Below are positions 45,022-52,709 of a stretch of 64,000 nt of DNA, in pieces. The notes beneath the pieces were generated by a model, which was not told the origin of the DNA, ran no database searches, and was given only the letters and a program-made list of their open reading frames with translations. The stretch spans positions 124,001 to 188,000 of the forward strand of contig NZ_BARF01000031.1 of assembly GCF_000367365.1 (NCBI RefSeq). The letters are read 5' to 3'. Origin of the DNA: Streptomyces prunicolor NBRC 13075. GTDB lineage: Bacteria; Actinomycetota; Actinomycetes; Streptomycetales; Streptomycetaceae. The position numbers were made by a program, and so were the translations under genes. Within the stretch, counting starts at the first letter, position 1. Each line of letters opens with the position of its first letter.

Positions 45022-45849
45022 ATGCGCAGAGGGCTCGCAGGGGTCGTAGTGCTGGTGGCCGTGACGGCGGTGGGATGCGGCACCGAGGACGGGATAGACG
45101 TCGTGGTCGCGGGCACACCGCCGGCCAAGCCCTACGCCGGACCGCTGTACGTACCGGCCACCGACTCCGACGAGTCGGGTGCCGCCGGCCGGGCGCTGGA
45201 GTGCGACGGCAAGATGTACGCGGGCGGCGACGCCGAGACCTGGAGCAAAGGCGACGGAGGCAAGAACCCCGAGGGCGGCCTGCGGGCGTACTTCGACATC
45301 GAGCAGCCGGACGTGCCGAGTACGGGCTACCGCGTCGAGCGCAGGGCGGACGGGCGCGTCCTGTTCTCCTACGACGTCGGCGGCCGTACGAAGGTCGCCG
45401 TCGTCGTCGCCAAGGACGGGAAGAACAGGCCGGGTTGGGGCCCCGAGACCAGCGCCTCCTGCAACCCTGCCGAATTCCCGGCGAGCTTCACCAAGGCGCA
45501 CGGATACGAGATCTGGACGGACAGGGACGGACACCGCCTGCCGACCACGGTGGTGAGCAGTTCGCCCGGTGCCGCGCACTGCGACTGGCAGAAGGCGCAC
45601 TTCCTGGAGACCGGCGACGGCAAGAACGGCAGACTGTACGCGCGCGATCCGGACGGGGTGCTCGAACCCGGCATGCTCACCGCCTCCTACGACGGTGACG
45701 TCCGCATGCCCGTGAGCGCCCGCGGCACCGGATACCGGTACCAGGACTGGCAGTTGTGGCTCACGTCCGACGCGTCGAAGGCCTACGTCCGCACGCCCGA
45801 CGGCGTGGAGGCGTGGCCCTTGGTCAAGGACGGGATGCGCTGTATGTGA
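45022..45849 (+). CDS. lipoprotein, conserved hypothetical
   Basis: 275 residues. Signal with lipobox AVGC (Cys at about 19), so it is membrane-attached outside. The rest is strand-rich with Cys residues at LECDGK, ASCNPAEF, AHCDWQ and the terminal MRCM, which may form disulfides. No catalytic motif or family was recognised. GAGGGGGTAAGGC precedes ATG 45022. The stop is eight bases from the convergent TetR stop. Confidence 0.75.
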   Translation: MRRGLAGVVVLVAVTAVGCGTEDGIDVVVAGTPPAKPYAGPLYVPATDSDESGAAGRALECDGKMYAGGDAETWSKGDGGKNPEGGLRAYFDIEQPDVPSTGYRVERRADGRVLFSYDVGGRTKVAVVVAKDGKNRPGWGPETSASCNPAEFPASFTKAHGYEIWTDRDGHRLPTTVVSSSPGAAHCDWQKAHFLETGDGKNGRLYARDPDGVLEPGMLTASYDGDVRMPVSARGTGYRYQDWQLWLTSDASKAYVRTPDGVEAWPLVKDGMRCM

Positions 45850-45856
45850 GCGTCCC

Positions 45857-46420
45857 TCACCGGCTCATGTGCAGCGCGACCAGCAACTGCCATACCTGGT
45901 CGGCGATTTCCTCCGCCGTGCCCTCCAACAGCCCGTGCAGCCAGTCGGCGAGAACCCCGCCGAAGGTCCCGGCGACGGCCGAGGCGACCAGCGGGGCGTC
46001 CGGCGCGCCCGCGAGTTCGCGCTCGCGGAGGCTGTAGGCGCGCAGGTCCCGGTGCAGCACCCGGCCGAGCGGGCCGCCGCCGCCCGGGCTCAACAGGGCG
46101 CGGTACAGGGCCGCGTGGGGGAGCAGCCCGGCGAAGAACTCCGGCAGCGCGGGCGGCGCGTGCACCGGATCGGGCCGCCCGCGCCACGCGTGGAGTGCCT
46201 CCACGGCCTCCCGTACGACGTCCGCGCAGGCGTCGACCGCAAGCGCTTCCAGCCCGTCGTAGTGGACGTAGAAGGTGGCCCGGCCGACCCCCGCGCGGCG
46301 CGCCAGGGCGGCGACGCCGACCTCCTCCAGGGGGTGTTCGGCGCACTCGTCGAGGAGGGCCTGGCGCAGCCGTGCCCGGGTGCGGGCGGCCCGCCGGTCC
46401 TCGGGCTCGGCGCGGCTCAC
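45857..46420 (-). CDS. TetR-family transcriptional regulator
   Basis: 187 residues from GTG 46420. Helix-turn-helix VGVAALARRAGVGRATFYVHY at about residues 33-53 (given here up to VGRATFYVHY). The start overlaps the DUF1304 stop as GTGA (46420-46417), so the two are translationally coupled and cotranscribed. Two operators surround the operon's promoter, as expected for self-repression together with DUF1304. Confidence 0.9.
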   Translation of the reverse strand: MSRAEPEDRRAARTRARLRQALLDECAEHPLEEVGVAALARRAGVGRATFYVHYDGLEALAVDACADVVREAVEALHAWRGRPDPVHAPPALPEFFAGLLPHAALYRALLSPGGGGPLGRVLHRDLRAYSLRERELAGAPDAPLVASAVAGTFGGVLADWLHGLLEGTAEEIADQVWQLLVALHMSR

Positions 46421-46779
46421 CGGGCGATCAGGACGGCGGCCAGGGCCACCGCGCCGGGCAGCGCCTGGGCGAACAGGATGCGCCGGTTCGCCGTCACCGT
46501 GCCGTAGACGCCCGCGATCACGACGCAGCTCAGGAAGAACACCTGGGCGCGGAAGCCGGTCGGGTCGGCGGCGATCAGGCCCCAGATCAGACCCGCGGCG
46601 AGGAAGCCGTTGTACAGCCCCTGGTTCGCGGCCAACGGCGCGGTGGCTCTTGCCATGTCGGGGTCGAAGCCGTGCAGTCCGCGCCCGGGCTTCTTCTCCC
46701 ACAGGAACATCTCCAGCACCAGGATGTACAGATGCAGCGCGGCCACCAGCCCCACCAGCACGTTCGCGAGCGTTTCCAT
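46417..46779 (-). CDS. DUF1304 membrane protein
   Basis: 120 residues. Four membrane helices (METLANVLVGLVAALHLYIL, GLYNGFLAAGLIWGLIA, FFLSCVVIAGVYGTVTA, LPGAVALAAVLIA) with EMFLWEKKPGRG and LAANQGLYNG, the family signature. DUF1304 is uncharacterised; it often sits beside TetR genes. GAGGAG lies 11 bases from ATG 46779. Confidence 0.88.
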   Translation of the reverse strand: METLANVLVGLVAALHLYILVLEMFLWEKKPGRGLHGFDPDMARATAPLAANQGLYNGFLAAGLIWGLIAADPTGFRAQVFFLSCVVIAGVYGTVTANRRILFAQALPGAVALAAVLIAR

Positions 46780-46802
46780 GATCGATCGACTCCTCGTCAA
46801 CT

Positions 46803-46844
46803 TGGACAGGTGTCTACTATAACTGGACACATGTCCATGTTCAG
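46803..46844 (-). promoter_or_regulatory. DUF1304-TetR promoter with two operators
   Basis: TGGACAGGTGTCTA (46803-46816) and TGGACACATGTCCA (46824-46837) share TGGACA-N2-TGTC. On the minus strand CTGAAC (46844-46839) and TATAGT (46821-46816) are a -35/-10 pair spaced by 17. The operators sit between the hexamers and directly after the -10. Centres are 21 bases apart. Confidence 0.75.
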
Positions 46845-46890
46845 ACTTTCCGGAGAGTGACGGAACCCTCACTTCCGCACCGCCTCGAGG

Positions 46891-46919
46891 TTGATCTTTT
46901 ACGGTTCAAACCCGATAAG
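46891..46919 (+). promoter_or_regulatory. possible conservon promoter
   Basis: TTGATC (46891-46896) and GATAAG (46914-46919), 17 bases apart, about 120 bases before the cvnA start. It is the only sigma-70-like pair noticed in the 259-base gap upstream of the conservon. Confidence 0.3.
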
Positions 46920-47038
46920 CTCCCGTGCGGCGCAGCGAGTTGACGTGGTCGAAACGGGTCGGCTCCTGGTGCGTCCTCCTGAGTGCGGTCTGTCCTCGCA
47001 CACCCCCATGTTCGTTCGTGTCGCTTCGAAGGATGCAG

Positions 47039-48784
47039 ATGGAACTCGCCACTCCGCCACCGGCGGCGCGGGCCCCTGTCGCCTGGTACAGCTGGTGGCT
47101 GATGCCGCTGGCCTTGGGGGGCGGGACGGTCGCCGCCACATTCATGAGCCCGGAGCGAATAACCGCGACCGTGGCCGGAGCGGCGGCCACGGCGGCCAGT
47201 GCCGTGTGTGTACGACTGCTCGTCCGCACCCGGGGTCAACTGCGGCGCGCCGAAAGCGGTTTCCGCACCTCGCAGGCCGAGCACTCCCAGCAGTGGCAGC
47301 AGCATGTGGCGGGCCTGGAGCGGAAGTTCAGCGCCGAGCGCGCCACACTGGAGGCGCAGCTGACCGAGCACTCCGGCGCCTACGAGACCCGGCTCGCCGA
47401 TCGGTCCCATGCCTATGAAGGTCAACTCGCCGAGCAGGCGCGGGCGTTCGAGGAGCGGCTGACCCAGCAGGCCGCGTCCTACGAGGCGCAGCTCGCCGAC
47501 CAGGCCGAGGTGTGGCAGGAACAGCTCGCCCACCAGCTCGGCGCCGTGGCCAGGCTCGCCGACGAACAACTCCCGGACGCGCTCCAGCAGTTGCGCGCGG
47601 GTGACGCCATCGACGACCTGCTGCCGGCCGCCAACCAGTGCGCGAAGGTCAGCGCCGAGCTCCAGGCCGAACTGCGCAAGGTGCTGCGGATCTCGCTCAT
47701 CGGTGTCGAGGAGGAGTTCAACCGCTCCACCGCCGCCGAGCAGGCCGTCATCAGCATCGGCAACCGCATCCACGTACTGACCAGTAAGCTCCGCGGCCGA
47801 CTCCACGAACTCCAGGGCGAGCACGGGCGGTTGCCCGCCGTCGCCAGCGGTCTGATGGAGCTGGACCAGGAGATCGGCCCCGCCGACTGTCTCGCCGCGA
47901 GCGTCGGTGTGCTCGGCGGCTCGGACCGGCCCGGCCGGCAGTGGCAGGAACCGCAGCGACTGCTCAGCGTGGTGCGCGGCGGCATCGGCCGGATCAAGGA
48001 CTTCCACCGCGTCGACGTACGCCAGCTGCCCGAACTCGGCGTCGACGGCGGCCTGGTGGACCACCTCACGCTGATCTTCGCCCACCTCCTGGACAATGCG
48101 GCCCGCTACTCGCCGCCCACCGAGCCGGTCATCGTCTCCGGCAAGGAGGTGCCGAACGGCGTCGGCATCGAGATCCAGGACTCCGGCAAGGGCCTGAGCG
48201 AGGAGTCCAAGCGCGAGGCCGAACACGCCCTCGCCGGCACCGGTGCGGGCCCCGGACTCGGCGGTGTCTCCGAGGACGCCAGCATCGGCCTGCGGGTCGT
48301 CGGCACCCTCGCCCGCCGCTACGGCATCCGCGTCACCTTCGCGGACTCGCCCTGGCTCGGCACCTCGGTCGTCGTCGTGGTCCCGCACAAGTACTTCAGC
48401 CGGCTGCCCGCGGCGGCCGTCACCGGCACCCCCTCGTTCCAGGCCGCCGCGACGGCCGCGACCGACGAAGCGAGCCCTGGCACCGCCGTCGCGCGGAGCC
48501 CGGCCGAGACCGCCGAGGCGGCGGACACCACACCCGGCGGGCTGCCCAGGCGCCGTAGCAAACGCGGCGAGACGGCGCGGCCCCAAGCGGCCGAACGTGC
48601 CGAGCGCGCCGAACGTGCCGAGCGGACCGGGGAGATGGCCGTCTCCGTGGTTCCGCCCGACGCCTCCTTCACCGGCCTGGCGGCTTTCGCCAACGCCGGA
48701 CGGGAGATTCCGGGGGAGGAACCGGCGTCCGCAGGCCGCGAGTTCACCGAGCACAGCACGGAAGAGAGCGACGAGTCCACATGA
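47039..48784 (+). CDS. cvnA: conservon sensor-kinase-like protein CvnA
   Basis: 581 residues. Two N-terminal membrane helices (about 10-60), then a cytoplasmic coiled-coil containing five exact 11-residue repeats at 47357-47521 (QLTEHSGAYET, RLADRSHAYEG and so on). A kinase-like region ends in an ATPase part with the N-box HLLDNAARYSPP and IQDSGKGLS. The C-terminal 110 residues are disordered, Ala/Glu/Arg-rich. Where the LDH phosphoacceptor of related kinases stands, this protein has Leu275-Asp-Gln277, so autophosphorylation may be lost. ATG 47039 follows GAAGG; 47033 is an alternative. Confidence 0.88.
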   Translation: MELATPPPAARAPVAWYSWWLMPLALGGGTVAATFMSPERITATVAGAAATAASAVCVRLLVRTRGQLRRAESGFRTSQAEHSQQWQQHVAGLERKFSAERATLEAQLTEHSGAYETRLADRSHAYEGQLAEQARAFEERLTQQAASYEAQLADQAEVWQEQLAHQLGAVARLADEQLPDALQQLRAGDAIDDLLPAANQCAKVSAELQAELRKVLRISLIGVEEEFNRSTAAEQAVISIGNRIHVLTSKLRGRLHELQGEHGRLPAVASGLMELDQEIGPADCLAASVGVLGGSDRPGRQWQEPQRLLSVVRGGIGRIKDFHRVDVRQLPELGVDGGLVDHLTLIFAHLLDNAARYSPPTEPVIVSGKEVPNGVGIEIQDSGKGLSEESKREAEHALAGTGAGPGLGGVSEDASIGLRVVGTLARRYGIRVTFADSPWLGTSVVVVVPHKYFSRLPAAAVTGTPSFQAAATAATDEASPGTAVARSPAETAEAADTTPGGLPRRRSKRGETARPQAAERAERAERAERTGEMAVSVVPPDASFTGLAAFANAGREIPGEEPASAGREFTEHSTEESDEST

Positions 48785-49191
48785 CGCAACAGGGAACCGA
48801 CGTGAGCTGGGCGCTCCGCGATCTGGTGGAGAGCATCCCGGAGATCCGCTTCGCCCTCGTGGCCTCCAGCGACGGCAAGGCGATCACCTCCTTCGGCGCG
48901 GAGGACCCCGACGACGTGGACCGCTTCGCCGCCGTGGTGGCCGGACTCCAGGCGCTGGCCCAGCCGGTCGCCGAGCAATTCCCCAAGTACGCGGGGCAGT
49001 TGCGGCTGGCGATGATCGAGGTCGACGGCGGCCATCTCTTCGTCGTCCGCGCTGGTGTGGAGACGTATCTCGGCGTGCTGGCCCGGGAGGGCCTCGACCA
49101 GGGCCTCCTCGGACACCAGATGCGGGACCTGGCCCGCAGGATGGGTGAACTCCTCGGCACCACCGCGCGCCTGGAGGAGCACTCTGGATGA
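48781..49191 (+). CDS. cvnB: conservon roadblock/LC7 protein CvnB
   Basis: 136 residues, one roadblock/LC7 domain: SWALRDLVESIPEIRFALVAS (in part), AVVAGLQALAQPVAEQF. Roadblock proteins work with small GTPases as activators, here CvnD. ATG overlaps the cvnA stop (ATGA, 48781-48784), giving coupled translation. Confidence 0.9.
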   Translation: MTQQGTDVSWALRDLVESIPEIRFALVASSDGKAITSFGAEDPDDVDRFAAVVAGLQALAQPVAEQFPKYAGQLRLAMIEVDGGHLFVVRAGVETYLGVLAREGLDQGLLGHQMRDLARRMGELLGTTARLEEHSG

Positions 49192-49559
49192 GTGCTCCCC
49201 GCCGGCCAGTCGACCCCTCCGGTCTGGAGCGTTACTACGTCCTCACCGGAGGGCGCAGCGGACCGGGCGGTTCGGCGTCGAGCCTCGACGTGGCGACCCT
49301 CATCGTCTCCCGCGCCGCGCCCGTACCGGGCATGCAGCACGAGCACGAGGAGATCCTCCGGCTGTGCCGCGAGCCGCTGTCGGTGGCCGAGCTCGGCGCC
49401 TACCTCGGACTGCCCTTCAACATTCTCGCGGTGCTGCTGGCGGATCTGCTGGAGGCAGACCGCGTCGAAGCCCGTGACCCCATCCCGGCGCACGATGCCG
49501 GTCGCGGGCCCGACCTCGCGCTCCTTGAGGAGGTACTCAGTGGACTTGAAAGGCTTTGA
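49188..49559 (+). CDS. cvnC: conservon DUF742 protein CvnC
   Basis: 123 residues. VDPSGLERYYVLTGGR and EHEEILRLCREPLSVAEL with LGLPFNILAVLLADLLE are the DUF742 signature, a small winged-helix-like fold. Role within conservons is unknown. ATG overlaps the cvnB stop (ATGA, 49188-49191), and the 3' end overlaps cvnD by 20 bases. Confidence 0.9.
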   Translation: MSAPRRPVDPSGLERYYVLTGGRSGPGGSASSLDVATLIVSRAAPVPGMQHEHEEILRLCREPLSVAELGAYLGLPFNILAVLLADLLEADRVEARDPIPAHDAGRGPDLALLEEVLSGLERL

Positions 49560-50166
49560 CCAGCCCGGCTTCGGCACCCTGGAGGCAAGCGTCGACAAGG
49601 GTGTCACCCGCTCGGTGAAGGTGATGATCGCCGGCGGTTTCGGCACCGGGAAGACCACGATGGTCCGCTCGGTCAGTGACATCAAGCCGCTCACCACCGA
49701 GGAGACCCTCACCCAGGCGAGCGCCGGCGTCGACCACCTCATCGGAGTCGCCGACAAGACGCAGACCACCGTCAGCCTCGACTTCGGCAAGATCCGCCTC
49801 AACGACGAGCTGGTCCTCTACCTGTTCGGGACGCCGGGCCAGGAGCGGTTCTGGTTCCTGTGGAACGGTCTGTTCAAGGGCGCGCTCGGCGCGGTGGTCC
49901 TCGTCGACACCCGCCGCCTCTCCTCCAGCTTCCGCGCGATCGAGGAGATGGAACGGCAGGACGTCCCGTTCGTCATCGCGCTGAACGTCTTCCCCGACTC
50001 ACCGGAGCATCCGGTCGACGAGATCCGGGACGCCCTGGACCTCTCCCCGGACATCCCGGTCGTGGCCTTCGACGCCCGCGACCGCTCCTCCAGCCGTGAC
50101 GTACTGGTCGCGCTGATACGGCACTTGAAGGAACGCTCGGCCGTCGTCGCACTGGAGTCCCGATGA
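49540..50166 (+). CDS. cvnD: conservon small GTPase CvnD
   Basis: 208 residues from GTG 49540 with GAGGAGG seven bases upstream. P-loop GGFGTGKTT, switch LFGTPGQERFWF, and ALNVFPDS as the base-recognition region (the usual NKxD reads N-V-F, so guanine contact is atypical or lies elsewhere). Ras-like GTPase thought to relay a signal from CvnA through CvnB and CvnC. The start overlaps the end of cvnC. Confidence 0.9.
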   Translation: MDLKGFDQPGFGTLEASVDKGVTRSVKVMIAGGFGTGKTTMVRSVSDIKPLTTEETLTQASAGVDHLIGVADKTQTTVSLDFGKIRLNDELVLYLFGTPGQERFWFLWNGLFKGALGAVVLVDTRRLSSSFRAIEEMERQDVPFVIALNVFPDSPEHPVDEIRDALDLSPDIPVVAFDARDRSSSRDVLVALIRHLKERSAVVALESR

Positions 50167-51416
50167 CCGACCAGACCTTAAACGGTCCCGATGCCCCGCG
50201 CGGCTGCCCCGTCGCCCACGGGTCGGCCGACGACCTCACGCGACTGTACGGGCCGGATGCGGCGACCGACCCACGCGGCATCTACGAGCGGCTGCGCGAG
50301 CAACACGGCTCTGTGGCACCGGTGTTGCTCGAAGGCGACGTGCCTGCCTGGCTGGTTCTCGGGTACCGCGACAACCGGCGGGTGCTGGACAGCCCCCGGC
50401 AGTTCACCCGGGACGCGCGGATCTGGCGGGACTGGCGCGAGGGGCGGGTGCCGGACACCTCGCCGATCATGCCGATGGTCGGGTGGCGGCCGGACTGCGT
50501 CTCCCAGGACGGCGAACCTCACCGTCGGCTGCGGGGCGCGGTGACCGACGGGTTGTTGGCGGCGGCCGGGCGGGGGGTTCGGCGGCACGCAACCTACTTC
50601 GCCAACAAGCAGATTGACGCGTTCGCGGGTGCCGGGCGCGCGGATCTGGTGGCTGACTATGCCGAGTATCTGCCGATGCTTGTGCTGACCCGGATCCTGG
50701 GGCTTCCCGCGGGGGACGGGAGTCGGCTTGTCGAGTCCAGTGCGCAGGTTCTCAAGGGTGGGGAGGACGCCCTGCTGCACAACGACCGCATCATCGAGAT
50801 CCTCGGTGAACTCGCCGAGCGCAAGCGGGCCGAGCCGGGCTCTGACTTCACCACCGCGTTGATCGAACATCCGGCTGGGCTCGATGCGGAAGAGGTCGTC
50901 ATGCATCTGCGGCTTGTGTTGATCGCCGCGCACACCACTACCAGCAATTTGTTGGCTCGGGTGTTGCAGCGGATCCTTACCGACACCTCGCGGCTTTCCG
51001 GGCTGGTCAGTGGGCAGTTGACTGTTTCGGCTGTTGTCGAGGAAGTCATGTGGGACACACCGCCGTTGGCCGTCATGCCGGGGCGGTTCGCTACGGCGGA
51101 TCTTGAGCTCGGGGGGCATCGGATCGCGGAGGGGGATCTGCTCGTTCTGGGGCTCACCGCGGGGAATGTCGATCCGGAGGTTCGGCCTGATGCGGGGGTG
51201 TCCGTGCAGGGTAACCAGTCGCATCTGGCGTTCAGTTCGGGGCCGCACGAGTGCCCTGGGCAGAGTATTGGGCAGGCGATTCTTGAGGTCGGGGTGGATG
51301 TGTTGCTGCATCGGCTGCCGGGGTTGCGGTTGGGGGTGGCTGCGGAGGAGCTGACCTCTACGGCGTCTACGTGGGAGTCTCGATTGGATCGGCTGCCGGT
51401 TGAGTTCGCTGTGTGA
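50163..51416 (+). CDS. cvnE: conservon cytochrome P450, CYP157-like, ExxR missing
   Basis: 417 residues. Heme loop FSSGPHECPGQ with Cys364, I-helix IAAHTTTSN. The K-helix reads Glu294-Val-Met-Trp297, so the Arg of the nearly universal ExxR motif is Trp, as reported for the CYP157 family. ATG overlaps the cvnD stop (ATGA). Codon 6 (50178-50180) is TTA, so translation should depend on the bldA tRNA. Codon use in the 3' half is noticeably poorer in G/C at third positions than in cvnA-D. Function unknown; related conservon P450s are linked to development. Confidence 0.9.
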   Translation: MTDQTLNGPDAPRGCPVAHGSADDLTRLYGPDAATDPRGIYERLREQHGSVAPVLLEGDVPAWLVLGYRDNRRVLDSPRQFTRDARIWRDWREGRVPDTSPIMPMVGWRPDCVSQDGEPHRRLRGAVTDGLLAAAGRGVRRHATYFANKQIDAFAGAGRADLVADYAEYLPMLVLTRILGLPAGDGSRLVESSAQVLKGGEDALLHNDRIIEILGELAERKRAEPGSDFTTALIEHPAGLDAEEVVMHLRLVLIAAHTTTSNLLARVLQRILTDTSRLSGLVSGQLTVSAVVEEVMWDTPPLAVMPGRFATADLELGGHRIAEGDLLVLGLTAGNVDPEVRPDAGVSVQGNQSHLAFSSGPHECPGQSIGQAILEVGVDVLLHRLPGLRLGVAAEELTSTASTWESRLDRLPVEFAV

Positions 51417-51455
51417 GTCGGTTGTTTCTTTGTCTGCGGGCGCGTTGGGGCTGGT

Positions 51456-51478
51456 CGCGCAGTTCCCCGCGCCCCTAA
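51456..51478 (-). repeat. dispersed intergenic 23-base repeat, copy 2
   Basis: Exact reverse complement of 3603-3625, starting CGCGCAGTTCCCC. It lies 40 bases after the P450 stop and directly before the terminator hairpin. Confidence 0.7.
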
Positions 51479-51480
51479 GT

Positions 51481-51510
51481 GAGCTGCCCGGCCCCTTGGC
51501 CGGGCAGCTC
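51481..51510. terminator. bidirectional terminator between P450 and terpene synthase
   Basis: GAGCTGCCCGGCC (51481-51493) and GGCCGGGCAGCTC (51498-51510) form a perfect 13-bp stem with loop CCTT. It lies between two convergent stops (51416 and 51519), so it can serve both. Confidence 0.9.
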
Positions 51511-51518
51511 ACCCCATC

Positions 51519-52532
51519 TCACACTGCCAGCAGGTCGTCCACCGAACCCTTCACCGCTGGGCCCTCCTTCGCCGCCGTGTAGCGGCCCGATACCAGCGCC
51601 CATTCGTAGTTGCCGTTGATCCAGTGCTGGATGGCCTCTACGCCCTGCTGCACCCGGTGGCGTTCGTCCTCGTTGAGGGTCAACTCGTCGCACATCTGGG
51701 GGACTTGGGACTCCAGGTCGAGGTACTCGGTGAGGCAGGCGTTCGTCATGCGGTAGGCCTCTTCGGCTGCCGCTTCCCAGGACAGGGCACGGTCTCGGTG
51801 GAGTACGGCTATGAGGTTGTGGCCGTCGCCTCGGCGGCGTTCGCGTTCGAAGGAGTGGATGTCGTTCATGAAGCCGATGGTGTCGGCGGCCAGGTCACGC
51901 ATGCGTTCCATCAGCGGGTGGGCCTGCACCTGAGCCGGAACCTCGAAGCCCCGGCTGCGTTCGCCGGCGTCGATGCTGTGGTGGATGCCGACCGTACGGC
52001 GCCGGAACTCCGTGTACTCGTCGAGGTCCAGCGTGCCCGCGATGCCCCGCGCCGCCAGGTCGACCTCCTCGCAGTGCGCCACCAGGAACCGGCCCCAGGA
52101 TGCCGCGAACCGGGTCCGCCAGGTCAGTGACATGCCATCCGAGAGGTGGTCCCACACCTGCGCCCAGGCCACGGTGATCGGGCAGACCACCCGGGGCCTG
52201 CTGCCCGCCGGACGCAACGGCGTGACGATCAACTCCCGTGCCACGTCCAGTATTCGGTCGGCGCGGTCGGGCCGGCTCGCGTCGAACTGGTCGTCGAAGA
52301 GGAACGCCAGCGAGAACCAGTTCATCAGGACGACCATGTCCGCGGCCGACGCGTGCGGATAGGTGCGGGCCGCGGCCTGCGGGAGATCCCACGACCGGTA
52401 CTCCTCGAACCCGGCCTGGCTGCGCACCAGGCCCATGTCCCAGATCCAGCGCAGATGGCGGGCCCGTGCGTACTCCAGATGGTCGCTGACGGGGGTGTCG
52501 AAGGGGAGGTCGAAGGTGACGTCCTGAGGCAT
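51519..52532 (-). CDS. class I terpene synthase (sesquiterpene type)
   Basis: 337 residues. Asp-rich motif Asp80-Asp-Gln-Phe-Asp84, NSE triad Asn223-Asp-Ile-His-Ser227-x3-Glu231 and a C-terminal Arg-Tyr pair (SGRY): the complete set for binding three Mg2+ and diphosphate. The size fits bacterial sesquiterpene cyclases using farnesyl diphosphate. The product cannot be read from the sequence. ATG 52532 follows AAGGA. A perfect hairpin lies 44-68 bases upstream. The nearby conservon P450 could be a tailoring partner, but they are not in one operon. Confidence 0.93.
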   Translation of the reverse strand: MPQDVTFDLPFDTPVSDHLEYARARHLRWIWDMGLVRSQAGFEEYRSWDLPQAAARTYPHASAADMVVLMNWFSLAFLFDDQFDASRPDRADRILDVARELIVTPLRPAGSRPRVVCPITVAWAQVWDHLSDGMSLTWRTRFAASWGRFLVAHCEEVDLAARGIAGTLDLDEYTEFRRRTVGIHHSIDAGERSRGFEVPAQVQAHPLMERMRDLAADTIGFMNDIHSFERERRRGDGHNLIAVLHRDRALSWEAAAEEAYRMTNACLTEYLDLESQVPQMCDELTLNEDERHRVQQGVEAIQHWINGNYEWALVSGRYTAAKEGPAVKGSVDDLLAV

Positions 52533-52575
52533 GCGCTTCCTTTCGGGAGACGGAACACTGGTCCCCCCACTGCGA

Positions 52576-52600
52576 GCGGGCGGTCCGTTCGACCGCCCGC
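52576..52600. promoter_or_regulatory. perfect inverted repeat upstream of terpene synthase
   Basis: GCGGGCGGTC (52576-52585) and GACCGCCCGC (52591-52600) flank the loop CGTTC, 44 bases before ATG 52532. It could be an operator or an RNA hairpin in the leader of the terpene synthase mRNA. Confidence 0.55.
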
Positions 52601-52709
52601 ACCCTCGAACTGCGCTTCGTGGTACGAAAGTTGGTCCCACAAGCGCTTACGAAGCTGCCCAGAGCCTAGATGATCTACACCGCGCCCCGATCGTGATCCC
52701 CGTTACTGT

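Noticed and set aside
46841..48754. 637-codon frame opposite cvnA
   Set aside because: Mirror of the coiled-coil repeats; no domain.
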